This document shows, in pieces, positions 25,900 to 34,119 of a stretch of 64,000 nucleotides of DNA (positions are counted from its first letter, which is position 1; the number at the start of each line of letters is the position of its first letter). The notes beneath the pieces were generated by a model. It saw only the letters and a list, made by a program, of their open reading frames with translations. It did not search any database and had not been told where the DNA came from. This DNA comes from CAZGMJ01 sp964526785. GTDB lineage: Bacteria > Planctomycetota > Phycisphaerae > Sedimentisphaerales > Anaerobacaceae. Both the position numbers and the translations under genes were made by a program. The stretch lies in assembly GCA_964526785.1 (NCBI GenBank), contig CAZGMJ010000010.1:54401-118400 (forward strand). Reading direction: 5' to 3'.

Positions 25900-27693
25900 A
25901 TGATTTACCTGGTTGCCATACTTGCTTATTTGCTTCTATTGACCGGTATCGGTGTGTACAAATCCCGCCAGGTGAAAACACAGGCGGATTTCGCCGTAGC
26001 GGGTCGTTCGCTTTCGCCGTGGATAATGGTCTGTACGATGCTGGCAGTGTGGATCGGCACAGGTTCCATTGTCGGAAATGCCGGCCAGGCGTACCGCGAC
26101 GGCATGGCCGCACTGTTTCTTCCGCTTGGCACGTTCATCGGCATGATCCTGCTGTCGATGATTGCAACGAAGGCCCGCAACTATGAGGCATATACGGTCC
26201 CTGAGATCATTGGTGCGCGTTATGGGCGCGTGGCCCGCATGCTGGCCGTGCTGGCTCTGATCATGGCATACATGGTGATCGTCAGTTACCAGTTCAACGC
26301 GGGGGGTATGGTGCTCGAAGTGATCGCGGGCAAGAAAGAACCGGTACCGATGGAAAACGGCAGCGAGTTGACAAAGAATCAGATTCGCAAAGGTTATCTC
26401 CTGTTCGAACCGCAGAAGGACTGGACGGGCATTGCAACGATCGGCTTTCGAGTGAAGCAGGGGCAGGCCTGGGCCAAGGATGTGAACGAATACACCGTTG
26501 AGGTTGTCCCGGCCGATCAGATTATTGCGGTCCAGAAGAAACTGGATGCAAGCGAGGCGGTTAATCACGTTGCCGTCAAGGCCAACAGCACGGCGAGGAT
26601 TGCGCTTAGCGCTCAGGATACGTCTTTGGGCAAACACCAGGCATTCTTCAGGATCGCCCGCATGCCGCAGACAGGAAGACTCTACCTTTCCCAGCCGAAA
26701 CTGACCTCTGGCAGGGCGACGGTCATCGCGGCTGTCTTTATCATAATGTACACGATGCTCGCGGGCCTGCTGAGTCTGGCCTTTGCCGATATTGTAACCG
26801 GGACGATCATCACCGTCTCGCTCGTTATTGCCTTTCCAGTACTGTTGTTTGAGGCCGGGGGCTTCGACGGCATGCGGCAGGCCTTTGCGGCGATGGGCGA
26901 CAGGCCCAACCATATGCAATTCTGGGGAGTATATTCGCCGATCACGCTGATCAATTACTGTCTGCCCGTCTTTCTGCTGGTTTTGGGCGACGCCAATCAG
27001 TATCAACGCATCTTCGCCAGTCGCAATGCCAGAGGAGCAAAGACGGCCGTGACGGTCATGATCTTCGTTGCCCTGGCGGTCGAATTGATGATCATAGCTG
27101 AGGCCTGGATCGCGTCGAGCCTGATACCAGACCCGAACAACGGACGATACGTCTTGATCTATGCCGCCAAACACTTCATGCCGCTGGCGCTGGGCATGCT
27201 GTTTCTTGTGACGGTGGTTGGGATCATCATCTCCACAGCGGATTCCTTCCTGCTCGTTCCGGCTACTACCTTCATCAAGGACGTCTATCAGGTCTACATC
27301 AATCCCAAGGCAAATGAGAAGCACGTAGTCCTGCTGAGCAGGTTGCTGGTATTGGCCTTCGGAATCATTGCGTGGCTGGTCTCGCTGGCGTTTGCAGAAT
27401 CGACGACAGTGTTCAAGAAGGCGCTTTATGCCTTCACGATCTATGGAGCAGCAATTACGCCCTGTCTGGTGGCCGCGATGTTCTGGAAGCGTGCAACCTC
27501 CTATGGCGCCGTCGCGTCGATTCTGTCCGGCACGGTGATGGCGCTGATCTGGGAAGAAGTGGATTTCATCCAGGACAATCTTCCTGATGCAGTCGCAGAA
27601 TTGGATGCTGTGCTGCCCGCGATGACCGTATCAGTCATGGCCCTGATTGTGGTGAGCCTGCTGACCCATGGACGCTCCAGTGAAGAGGAGTAA
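25900..27693 (+). CDS. sodium:solute symporter (SSS family) with a large extracytoplasmic insertion
   Basis: 597 aa, about 100 longer than PutP-like proteins. TM helices 1-4 are clear ('AILAYLLLLTGIGVY', 'MLAVWIGTGSIVGNAGQAYRDG', 'FIGMILLSMIA', 'MLAVLALIMAYMVIVSYQF'). Helices then resume at 'VIAAVFIIMYTMLAGLLSLAF' and continue with 'LPVFLLVLGDANQYQRIFAS' and 'FLVTVVGIIISTADSFLLVPATT'. Between TM4 and TM5 (residues about 145-265) a beta-rich stretch resembles cadherin-like/tandem-95 units ('LFEPQKDWTGIATIGFRV', 'GRLYLSQPKL'). By standard SSS topology this loop faces outward. Substrate is unknown; the peptidase neighbourhood suggests an amino acid such as proline or hydroxyproline. The next gene begins 3 bp later. 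Confidence 0.88.
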   Translation: MIYLVAILAYLLLLTGIGVYKSRQVKTQADFAVAGRSLSPWIMVCTMLAVWIGTGSIVGNAGQAYRDGMAALFLPLGTFIGMILLSMIATKARNYEAYTVPEIIGARYGRVARMLAVLALIMAYMVIVSYQFNAGGMVLEVIAGKKEPVPMENGSELTKNQIRKGYLLFEPQKDWTGIATIGFRVKQGQAWAKDVNEYTVEVVPADQIIAVQKKLDASEAVNHVAVKANSTARIALSAQDTSLGKHQAFFRIARMPQTGRLYLSQPKLTSGRATVIAAVFIIMYTMLAGLLSLAFADIVTGTIITVSLVIAFPVLLFEAGGFDGMRQAFAAMGDRPNHMQFWGVYSPITLINYCLPVFLLVLGDANQYQRIFASRNARGAKTAVTVMIFVALAVELMIIAEAWIASSLIPDPNNGRYVLIYAAKHFMPLALGMLFLVTVVGIIISTADSFLLVPATTFIKDVYQVYINPKANEKHVVLLSRLLVLAFGIIAWLVSLAFAESTTVFKKALYAFTIYGAAITPCLVAAMFWKRATSYGAVASILSGTVMALIWEEVDFIQDNLPDAVAELDAVLPAMTVSVMALIVVSLLTHGRSSEEE

Positions 27694-27696
27694 TGA

Positions 27697-29085
27697 ATGT
27701 TCGACCTGCAAACATATGTAGCAAGACGACAGCGATTGCGAAGCGATGTATCATCGGGGATCATACTGCTGCCCGGCAACGAGGACAGCCCCATGAACTT
27801 CGCAGACAATCCTTATCCGTTCCGACAGGACAGTTCGTTCTTGTACTTTTTCGGATTGGATGGTCCCGGACTGATAGGTTTGATCGATGTCGATGAGGGT
27901 CACGAGGTTGTATTTGGCGGCGATGCTACGATGGATCAGGTCATCTGGATGGGGCCGCAACCGTCTCTGAAAGAAAAGTGCGAGTCCGTCGGGATTTTGG
28001 ACTCGCGCTCAACTGAAAAGCTAGTGTCCGTATTGAATGCAGCCTTGGGCAAGGGACGCCCGGTACATTTTCTGCCGCAGTACCGGACTCGGAATGTACT
28101 GCGCTTGCAGCATTTGCTGAATATGGAGCCGGATGCCGTTGTTCGCAATGCATCGGTCGAGTTGATCAAAGCGGTTGTTGCCCAACGGTCTGTCAAGAGC
28201 GCTCAAGAAGTGGAGCAAATACAACAGGCAGTCGACATCACGGCACGCATGCATCTGACCGCAATGCAGCAAACCATGCCCGGCGTCTATGAGCGCCAGG
28301 TGGTTGCCGCAATGGAGGCGGTCGCACGTAGCGAGGATGTGCTTCTTTCGTTCCCCACGATCTTCTCCGTTGATGGCCAGACACTGCACAATCATTATCA
28401 CGGAAATATGATGCAGGACGGCGATATTGCCGTCAATGACTCGGGTGCTGAGTCGGTGCTGCATTATGCCGGTGATATCACGCGTACGATGCCCGTGGGA
28501 GGGAAACTCTCGACGATGCAGCGGGAGGTCTATGATATCGTACTCGAATCCCTGAAGCAGGCGACCCGAGCGGTTAGGCCGGGTGTTGAATTTCGCGATG
28601 TCCACCGCCTTGCGTCCGAAGTGCTGGCAAGCGGCCTCCAGAGTATTGGTCTGATGAAGGGCGATCCCCGACAAGCCGTTGAAGCGGGCGCCCATACGTT
28701 GTTTTTCCAGTGCGGCGTAGGCCATATGCTCGGCCTGGACGTCCACGATATGGATCCGTTGGGCGAAGACTACGTCGGCTATACCGATACTATCAAGAGA
28801 AATCCGGCATTTGGCTGGAGGTCGCTCCGGCTGGCACGGGCGCTTGAGCCGGGCTTCGTCGTGACGGTCGAGCCGGGTTTGTACTTTATCCCCGAACTGA
28901 TCGACCGCTGGAAGGCCGAGCACAAACACGAGCAGTTCATCGACTACGCCAGGCTCGAAGCCTATCGTGAATTCGGCGGTGTCCGCATCGAGGACGACGT
29001 GCTCGTGACCGACAGCGGAGCCCGGGTCCTGAGCGATGCAATACCGCGAACCGCTGAAGATGTCGAAGCGGCATGCAGTCGCTGA
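27697..29085 (+). CDS. pepP: Xaa-Pro aminopeptidase (M24B)
   Basis: 462 aa that cleaves the N-terminal residue from peptides with proline in position 2. The N-terminal AMP_N domain is 'GIILLPGNEDSPMNFADNPYPFRQDSSFLYFFG'. The C-terminal pita-bread catalytic domain keeps all five metal ligands: Asp248 ('VNDSGAE'), Asp260 ('GDITRTMPV'), His343 ('GVGHMLGLDVHD'), Glu392 ('VEPGLYF') and Glu432 ('VRIEDDVLV'). There is no signal peptide, so it is cytoplasmic. It starts 3 bp after the symporter stop, with its ribosome binding site (GAGGAG) inside the symporter's last codons, so the two are translationally linked. This points to import and processing of proline-containing peptides. Confidence 0.92.
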   Translation: MFDLQTYVARRQRLRSDVSSGIILLPGNEDSPMNFADNPYPFRQDSSFLYFFGLDGPGLIGLIDVDEGHEVVFGGDATMDQVIWMGPQPSLKEKCESVGILDSRSTEKLVSVLNAALGKGRPVHFLPQYRTRNVLRLQHLLNMEPDAVVRNASVELIKAVVAQRSVKSAQEVEQIQQAVDITARMHLTAMQQTMPGVYERQVVAAMEAVARSEDVLLSFPTIFSVDGQTLHNHYHGNMMQDGDIAVNDSGAESVLHYAGDITRTMPVGGKLSTMQREVYDIVLESLKQATRAVRPGVEFRDVHRLASEVLASGLQSIGLMKGDPRQAVEAGAHTLFFQCGVGHMLGLDVHDMDPLGEDYVGYTDTIKRNPAFGWRSLRLARALEPGFVVTVEPGLYFIPELIDRWKAEHKHEQFIDYARLEAYREFGGVRIEDDVLVTDSGARVLSDAIPRTAEDVEAACSR

Positions 29086-29118
29086 CCCAATCTCGCATTT
29101 GACGAAGGGTGTACGTAT

Positions 29119-31665
29119 ATGCGCAAAGAGTCGTCTGACAGACTTCGCGTCCTTGTACTTGCTGCTCTATTGCTTCTGGGATCCGTCCGCTCCAGTCGGT
29201 CCGCGGAGGAGATAACCCCCGCAGACTACCAACGCGCCGCCGGTCTGCGTTCCAAAGTACGCGGGTTGGTCACCGCCAGGCATATTCGTCCACACTGGCT
29301 GGAAGACAACGAACGGTTCTGGTACCGCAACGATTTGCTCGATGATAGACGCCAGTTTATCCTCGTTGACGCTAAAAAAGGAGTACGCGATCTGGCATTT
29401 GATCACGAACGTCTGGCCGGCGCGCTAAGTCTTGCGACCGACAGCACGTGTCCCGCGGACCGGCTTGCCATCGACAGGCTGGATTTCAGCGAGGATGGTT
29501 CAATGATGACGTTCTCATTTGCCCGCAAGCGATGGACATGCAGTCTGAAGGACTACACGATTCGCCAACTCGAAAAGGACAAGCAGCAAGTCGATTCGCT
29601 GCCTTCTCGCCCCAATGTTCGCAGGAGTACGCGCACCGGCGATGAGACTTTCATCACATTCATCAATCAGACAAAGAAATCGGTATATATCTACTGGTTG
29701 GACACGGGCGGCAAGCGCCGACGCTACGCAACATTGCAGCCGGAGGAGTCACACGAACAACATACGTACGCCGGACATGCCTGGCTGGCGACGGACTTTG
29801 ACGGTGAGCGATTGACCGTGTTTGTCGCGACCGAAGATCCTGCCGATGCCGTCATCGATGGTAAAGCTGCTAAGCCGCCTGATGCGAGAAGAACTCGCGG
29901 CCAAGCGCCGCTGGGCGAATCACCCAACGGCAAATGGATTGCCATGATCAAAGACCATAACCTCTTTGTCCGTCAGAGCAGTAGTGACAAAGAGGTTGTA
30001 TTTACCAATGACGGCACAGAAAATGATGAATATTCGGGGCGATTCTACTGGTCGCCGGATTCGCAAAAACTGGTTGTGCTGAGGACGAAGAAAGGCTACG
30101 ACAGGAAGGTGCACGTGATTGAGACGGTGCCCGACGATCAATTGCAGCCCGAACTTCACACCTTTTCCTATCGCAAACCGGGCGATGAGATTGACCTCTC
30201 CAGGCCGTGCCTGTTCAACGTCGCAGAGAAACGGCAAATCTCCGTCTGCGATGAGTTGTTCCCGAATCCATGGAGCCTGTCCGAGATTCGCTGGGCTCCG
30301 GACTCCAGCCGCTTCACATTTCTGTACAATCAGCGCGGCCATCAGGTATTGCGCATCATCGACGTTCATGCGGAGACGGGGCAAGCACGCGCGATAGTGG
30401 AAGAGCAGAGCGATACGTTTATTGATTACGCAGGCAAGCAGTGCAGTCACTACCTCGATAAGACGCACGAGATCATATGGATGTCCGAGCGTGACGGCTG
30501 GAATCACCTGTATTTGTATGATGCCGATACAGGCCGGGTCAAAAACCAGATTACCAGCGGGCAGTGGGTGGTTCGCGGGGTCGATAAGGTCGATGAGCAG
30601 CGGCGGACCATCCATTTCACTGCCGGTGGCCGCGAACCGGACAGAGACCCCTACTTCATTCACTATTACCGCGTGAACTTCGACGGGACCGGACTGACTT
30701 GTCTGACCCCCGGCAAAGGCACGCACGAGGTTCAGTACTCCCCGGATCGAAGGTACATGATCGATACGTACTCCACGATCGACAAGCCGCCCGTGCACGA
30801 GCTCAGGAGAACGTCGGATGGTTCCCTGGTCTGCGACCTCGAACAGGCCGATGCTTCGGCACTGTTCGAGACGGGCTGGACCAAACCCGAGCCCTTTGTC
30901 GCCAAAGGACGTGACGGCAGGACAAATATCTACGGCGTCATCTGGCGGCCTGCGCATTTCAATGCGTCGAAGCAGTATCCGGTCATAGAAAAGATTTATG
31001 CAGGGCCGCACGGTTCGTTTGTGCCGAAGTCCTGGAAAGAATACGATTCAGCTCTTGCATTGGCTGAATTGGGATTCATTGTGGTTCAGATTGACGGCAT
31101 GGGAACGAGCCATCGTTCGAAGGCGTTTCATGATGTGTGCTGGAAAAACCTCGGAGACTCGGGTTTTCCGGACCGTATTCTCTGGATGAAGGCCGCCGCA
31201 CGAAAGTACACATACATGGACATCTCCCGGGTTGGCATTTATGGCGGTTCAGCCGGCGGCCAGAGCGCCTTGCGGGCGCTGCTTGCGCACGGCGATTTCT
31301 ATAAGGTTGCGGTAGCGGACTGCGGCTGCCACGACAATCGCATGGACAAGATCTGGTGGAACGAGCTCTGGATGGGCTGGCCCATCGGTCCGCATTACCA
31401 AGAGCAATCGAATGTGACCCAGGCTCACAAGCTCAGAGGCAAACTCTTGCTCACCGTTGGCGAAATGGACAGGAATGTTGATCCAGCTTCGACGATGCAG
31501 GTTGTTGACGCACTTGTGAAGGCCGAAAAGGACTTTGACCTGCTGGTCGTTCCCGGTGCCGGACATGGCGTCGGCGAGACACCTTACGCGAACCGAAGAC
31601 GTATGGACTTCTTTGTACGCAACCTGTTGGAGGTCGAACCGCCGAACTGGAATCGTATCGACTAA
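29119..31665 (+). CDS. exported S9 (DPP-IV-like) serine peptidase with a VHL beta-like domain
   Basis: 848 aa with a signal peptide ('VLVLAALLLLGSVRSSRSA'). The C-terminal alpha/beta hydrolase carries the catalytic triad: Ser711 in 'YGGSAGGQ', Asp784 in 'GEMDRNVDP', His816 in 'GAGHGVGE'. The beta-propeller region contains 'GRFYWSPDSQKLVVLR' and 'EIIWMSERDGWNHLYLYD', typical of DPP-IV N-terminal domains. Residues about 176-245 are not propeller. They read like the pVHL beta domain ('FITFINQTKKSVYIYWLD' ... 'YAGHAWLATDFDG') and align without gaps to human pVHL 88-117, keeping Trp193, Tyr203, His220 and Trp222, with Thr216 for Ser111. DPP-IV enzymes release Xaa-Pro dipeptides. It closes the rightward cluster and is convergent with the amidohydrolase operon. 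Confidence 0.9.
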   Translation: MRKESSDRLRVLVLAALLLLGSVRSSRSAEEITPADYQRAAGLRSKVRGLVTARHIRPHWLEDNERFWYRNDLLDDRRQFILVDAKKGVRDLAFDHERLAGALSLATDSTCPADRLAIDRLDFSEDGSMMTFSFARKRWTCSLKDYTIRQLEKDKQQVDSLPSRPNVRRSTRTGDETFITFINQTKKSVYIYWLDTGGKRRRYATLQPEESHEQHTYAGHAWLATDFDGERLTVFVATEDPADAVIDGKAAKPPDARRTRGQAPLGESPNGKWIAMIKDHNLFVRQSSSDKEVVFTNDGTENDEYSGRFYWSPDSQKLVVLRTKKGYDRKVHVIETVPDDQLQPELHTFSYRKPGDEIDLSRPCLFNVAEKRQISVCDELFPNPWSLSEIRWAPDSSRFTFLYNQRGHQVLRIIDVHAETGQARAIVEEQSDTFIDYAGKQCSHYLDKTHEIIWMSERDGWNHLYLYDADTGRVKNQITSGQWVVRGVDKVDEQRRTIHFTAGGREPDRDPYFIHYYRVNFDGTGLTCLTPGKGTHEVQYSPDRRYMIDTYSTIDKPPVHELRRTSDGSLVCDLEQADASALFETGWTKPEPFVAKGRDGRTNIYGVIWRPAHFNASKQYPVIEKIYAGPHGSFVPKSWKEYDSALALAELGFIVVQIDGMGTSHRSKAFHDVCWKNLGDSGFPDRILWMKAAARKYTYMDISRVGIYGGSAGGQSALRALLAHGDFYKVAVADCGCHDNRMDKIWWNELWMGWPIGPHYQEQSNVTQAHKLRGKLLLTVGEMDRNVDPASTMQVVDALVKAEKDFDLLVVPGAGHGVGETPYANRRRMDFFVRNLLEVEPPNWNRID

Positions 31666-31705
31666 TATGCAGCTTCATCCGGGCAGGAGTCTCGCATGCT
31701 TGATG

Positions 31706-32920
31706 TCACTTGATATGCGAGAAATACGTCGATTTATCCTTCTCGTACAGTATCTTGCCCGCGATGATAGTTGTCTGCACGAAGGTCTTATAGTGGAACG
31801 GGTGGCCGTCGAGAATAATAATATCGGCGTCTTTGCCCGGCTGCAGGCTTCCCAGACGGTCTGCGACCCCCAGTATTTCGGCCGCGTGGATGGTAATGGT
31901 TTCCAGAGCGGTGTGTTCGTCGAGGCCGCCGCTGACGGCGAACGCGGCTTCCATGGGCAGCGCCATCAGATCGCGCCCGGCTATGCCCCACGTCGTAAAA
32001 GACGGACTCGTCGGCACAATCGCGAATTGCACCCCGGCCTTGTCCAGCACAGCCGCATTCTTCAGGGTCGATCCGGACGGGGTGGAAATATAGTCGTTCG
32101 GCCTGCGTTTGTCCCGCGGCGTGATAATCAGACGAACGTCACGTTCGGCAATTTGTTCGGCAACGGTCCAGGCTTCAATGGCGCCTTCAATAATTATCTC
32201 GATGTCGAACTCGTCAACGAGTTCCAGGACGGAGAGTATCTCCGCCGTCGTGGTTGCACGCAATCTGGCGGGCATTTCGTGCTTCAGCAGACGGATATAT
32301 TGATCCGCCCCGGAAGGCTTCTTGGGTTCCGCAAGATTGCTCCTGTCTTTGGCCTGGCGATACGCATCAAGTTTGCGAAGATATTCTCTGGCCTTTCGCA
32401 GATTCTGTTTGAGATCATTGCGGCTGACCCACTGGCCGGCACCGAAATCAACATTGATTACCGCCGGTTCTCGCACCAGCATTGCATCAAGATCGGCTAC
32501 GGTCGGCTTGATTACAGCGTTGGTTCCCCGTGAAGTCGTATACATGCACGTTATGCCCGAGGCCAGCGCCAGAGACAGATTCTGGTGAAAAGGATCGAGC
32601 GATTCGCCGATCTTTCCCGATGCGCGCGAATCGGCCACACCGTGAGCCGTGGCAGCCACCAGGCCGGGCATGACGACTTTCCCGCGTGCGTCAATTACTC
32701 TGGCGTTCCTGGGCATCTCCAGGTCCTGGCCGATTGCCGATATCCTGCCGTTGTCGATGAGAATGACGCCATCGCGGATGACGCCACTGGTGATCGTGTA
32801 CAGATCGCCTCCCTGAATTGCGACGGTGCGATCGGCTCCGAGCAAAGAACTCACAGCCCAGCAGATGACACATGCGCCAGGAAGGAGGGGCTTCGTCGAA
32901 ATCAGTTTAGCGGTACGCAT
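31706..32920 (-). CDS. exported amidohydrolase-like protein, ninth module of the array, degenerate metal site
   Basis: About 405 aa, COG1228/imidazolonepropionase-like. Start ATG 32920 is chosen because AGGAG precedes it; GTG 32935 is less likely. A hydrophobic signal segment ('LLPGACVICWAVSSLLGA') is followed by the N-terminal beta domain ('GVIRDGVILIDNGRISAIG') and TIM barrel, ending in 'AAEILGVADRLGSLQPGKDADIIILDG', the family C-terminal signature. The beta-1 HxH motif after 'VVMPGLV' reads A-A-T-A-H-G, and the beta-5, beta-6 His and beta-8 Asp are absent, so metal-dependent hydrolysis is doubtful. It is the last gene of the operon and has a tryptophan- and charge-rich helical stretch like its siblings. 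Confidence 0.82.
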   Translation of the reverse strand: MRTAKLISTKPLLPGACVICWAVSSLLGADRTVAIQGGDLYTITSGVIRDGVILIDNGRISAIGQDLEMPRNARVIDARGKVVMPGLVAATAHGVADSRASGKIGESLDPFHQNLSLALASGITCMYTTSRGTNAVIKPTVADLDAMLVREPAVINVDFGAGQWVSRNDLKQNLRKAREYLRKLDAYRQAKDRSNLAEPKKPSGADQYIRLLKHEMPARLRATTTAEILSVLELVDEFDIEIIIEGAIEAWTVAEQIAERDVRLIITPRDKRRPNDYISTPSGSTLKNAAVLDKAGVQFAIVPTSPSFTTWGIAGRDLMALPMEAAFAVSGGLDEHTALETITIHAAEILGVADRLGSLQPGKDADIIILDGHPFHYKTFVQTTIIAGKILYEKDKSTYFSHIK

Positions 32921-32931
32921 AACGTCTCCTG

Positions 32932-34119
32932 TCACGGCGATGAATAGACGATGCTGCCCTGGATCATAACGTGGTCAATCATGGTGCCTGCGGCGAACGG
33001 CTCGCCGCTCAACACGATGCAGTTCGCGTCCTTGCCAACGTCGAGGCTCCCAACACGATAGTCGAGGCCCAGCATCTCAGCCGGGTGCAGGGTGATTGCC
33101 TTGCGAGCGATTTTCTCGTCCAAACCGTACTTGACTAACTCCCCAACCTGCCTGAGAAAATCCTCATATCCCGCAACGCTGTCCCGCATCGGGGTCAAAG
33201 CGATCTTGATTTTCGCCTCCGTCAGCAACCTCGGTATGTTGATTCGATTCCGAGTAAATGCTTCGTAGTCTGTCTGGGCCGGCAGTATCAGCGGAATCTT
33301 CTTCCTCTGCAGTTGCTCGATCACTCGATGTTCCTGCATTCCAGTAACCAGGACTGGTTTAAGTTGCTTGTATGGCTCGATTAATGGCAACAGGTGTACG
33401 ATATCGCCCGGCCCACTGCACGAGATGAATGTGGGGATCCTGCCCTGCAACGCGTCGGCGATCGGACGAACCTTGGGGTCTGTGGAATTCACCTTGTTCT
33501 TGGCTGATTCCAATGCTCCTTTGATGGTCTTCTTCGTGCGCTCATCGGCCTGAAAACCTATTATGAGCGGACCTTTCGGTCCCAGCAGCATATCCTCGGG
33601 ATTATCGCCTATGGGGCAGACCAGCGCCGCCTGGCCAATGACACCTATTGGACCGCGGGCGTAGTTGGACGGGTACATGGACGGCCGGACAAACGCTCCC
33701 GGCCCGCCCCCGCCTGGTACGAGATTGAGCGTCGTGATGCCTGCACGTATCAGACGGTCGTAAGAATCCTGATGCGGGTACAATTCATCAGCTACGCGAT
33801 AGTGTGCAGTCGAAGAGGGACCGCCGCCGGGTGCGGGCGAGAGACCGATGCAGGAGAGCGGGCTTACGATACCGGGAAAGACGATCTTGTCGCTCACATC
33901 AATGACTTTGGCATTTACGGGGACTTCTATATCCGCCCCGATAGCGCTGATCCGTCCGTCTTTAACTACAATGATTCCGTTTTCGATGTGGCCTGCGCTG
34001 ACAGTATCGACACGATCCGCTTTGATTATGACGGTTTCGTTCGCAGCGGCAGTGGCCATCGTGCAGCCTGTAATGGCGAACACGCACAAGAATCTGATTA
34101 TGCGGGTCTCCGGCATCAT
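32932..34119 (-). CDS. exported amidohydrolase-like protein, eighth module, no HxH motif
   Basis: 395 aa. The signal peptide is 'FLCVFAITGCTMATAAA'. The beta domain ('GHIENGIIVVKDGRISAIG') and closing 'PAEMLGLDYRVGSLDVGKDANCIVLSG' place it in the same family as its neighbours. The position of the metal-binding HxH is S-P-L-S-C-I-G, and no canonical barrel His/Asp is found, so it looks like a pseudoenzyme. A glycine/proline-rich loop ('SPAPGGGPSSTAHYR', 'VPGGGGPGAFV') is unusual. Its ATG overlaps the TGA of the upstream paralogue by 4 bp (ATGA), indicating translational coupling. Confidence 0.8.
   Translation of the reverse strand: MMPETRIIRFLCVFAITGCTMATAAANETVIIKADRVDTVSAGHIENGIIVVKDGRISAIGADIEVPVNAKVIDVSDKIVFPGIVSPLSCIGLSPAPGGGPSSTAHYRVADELYPHQDSYDRLIRAGITTLNLVPGGGGPGAFVRPSMYPSNYARGPIGVIGQAALVCPIGDNPEDMLLGPKGPLIIGFQADERTKKTIKGALESAKNKVNSTDPKVRPIADALQGRIPTFISCSGPGDIVHLLPLIEPYKQLKPVLVTGMQEHRVIEQLQRKKIPLILPAQTDYEAFTRNRINIPRLLTEAKIKIALTPMRDSVAGYEDFLRQVGELVKYGLDEKIARKAITLHPAEMLGLDYRVGSLDVGKDANCIVLSGEPFAAGTMIDHVMIQGSIVYSSP

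Noticed and set aside
27693..27697. Symporter-PepP fusion by readthrough
   Set aside because: A clear TAA then TGA separates them and PepP has its own ATG with a ribosome binding site.
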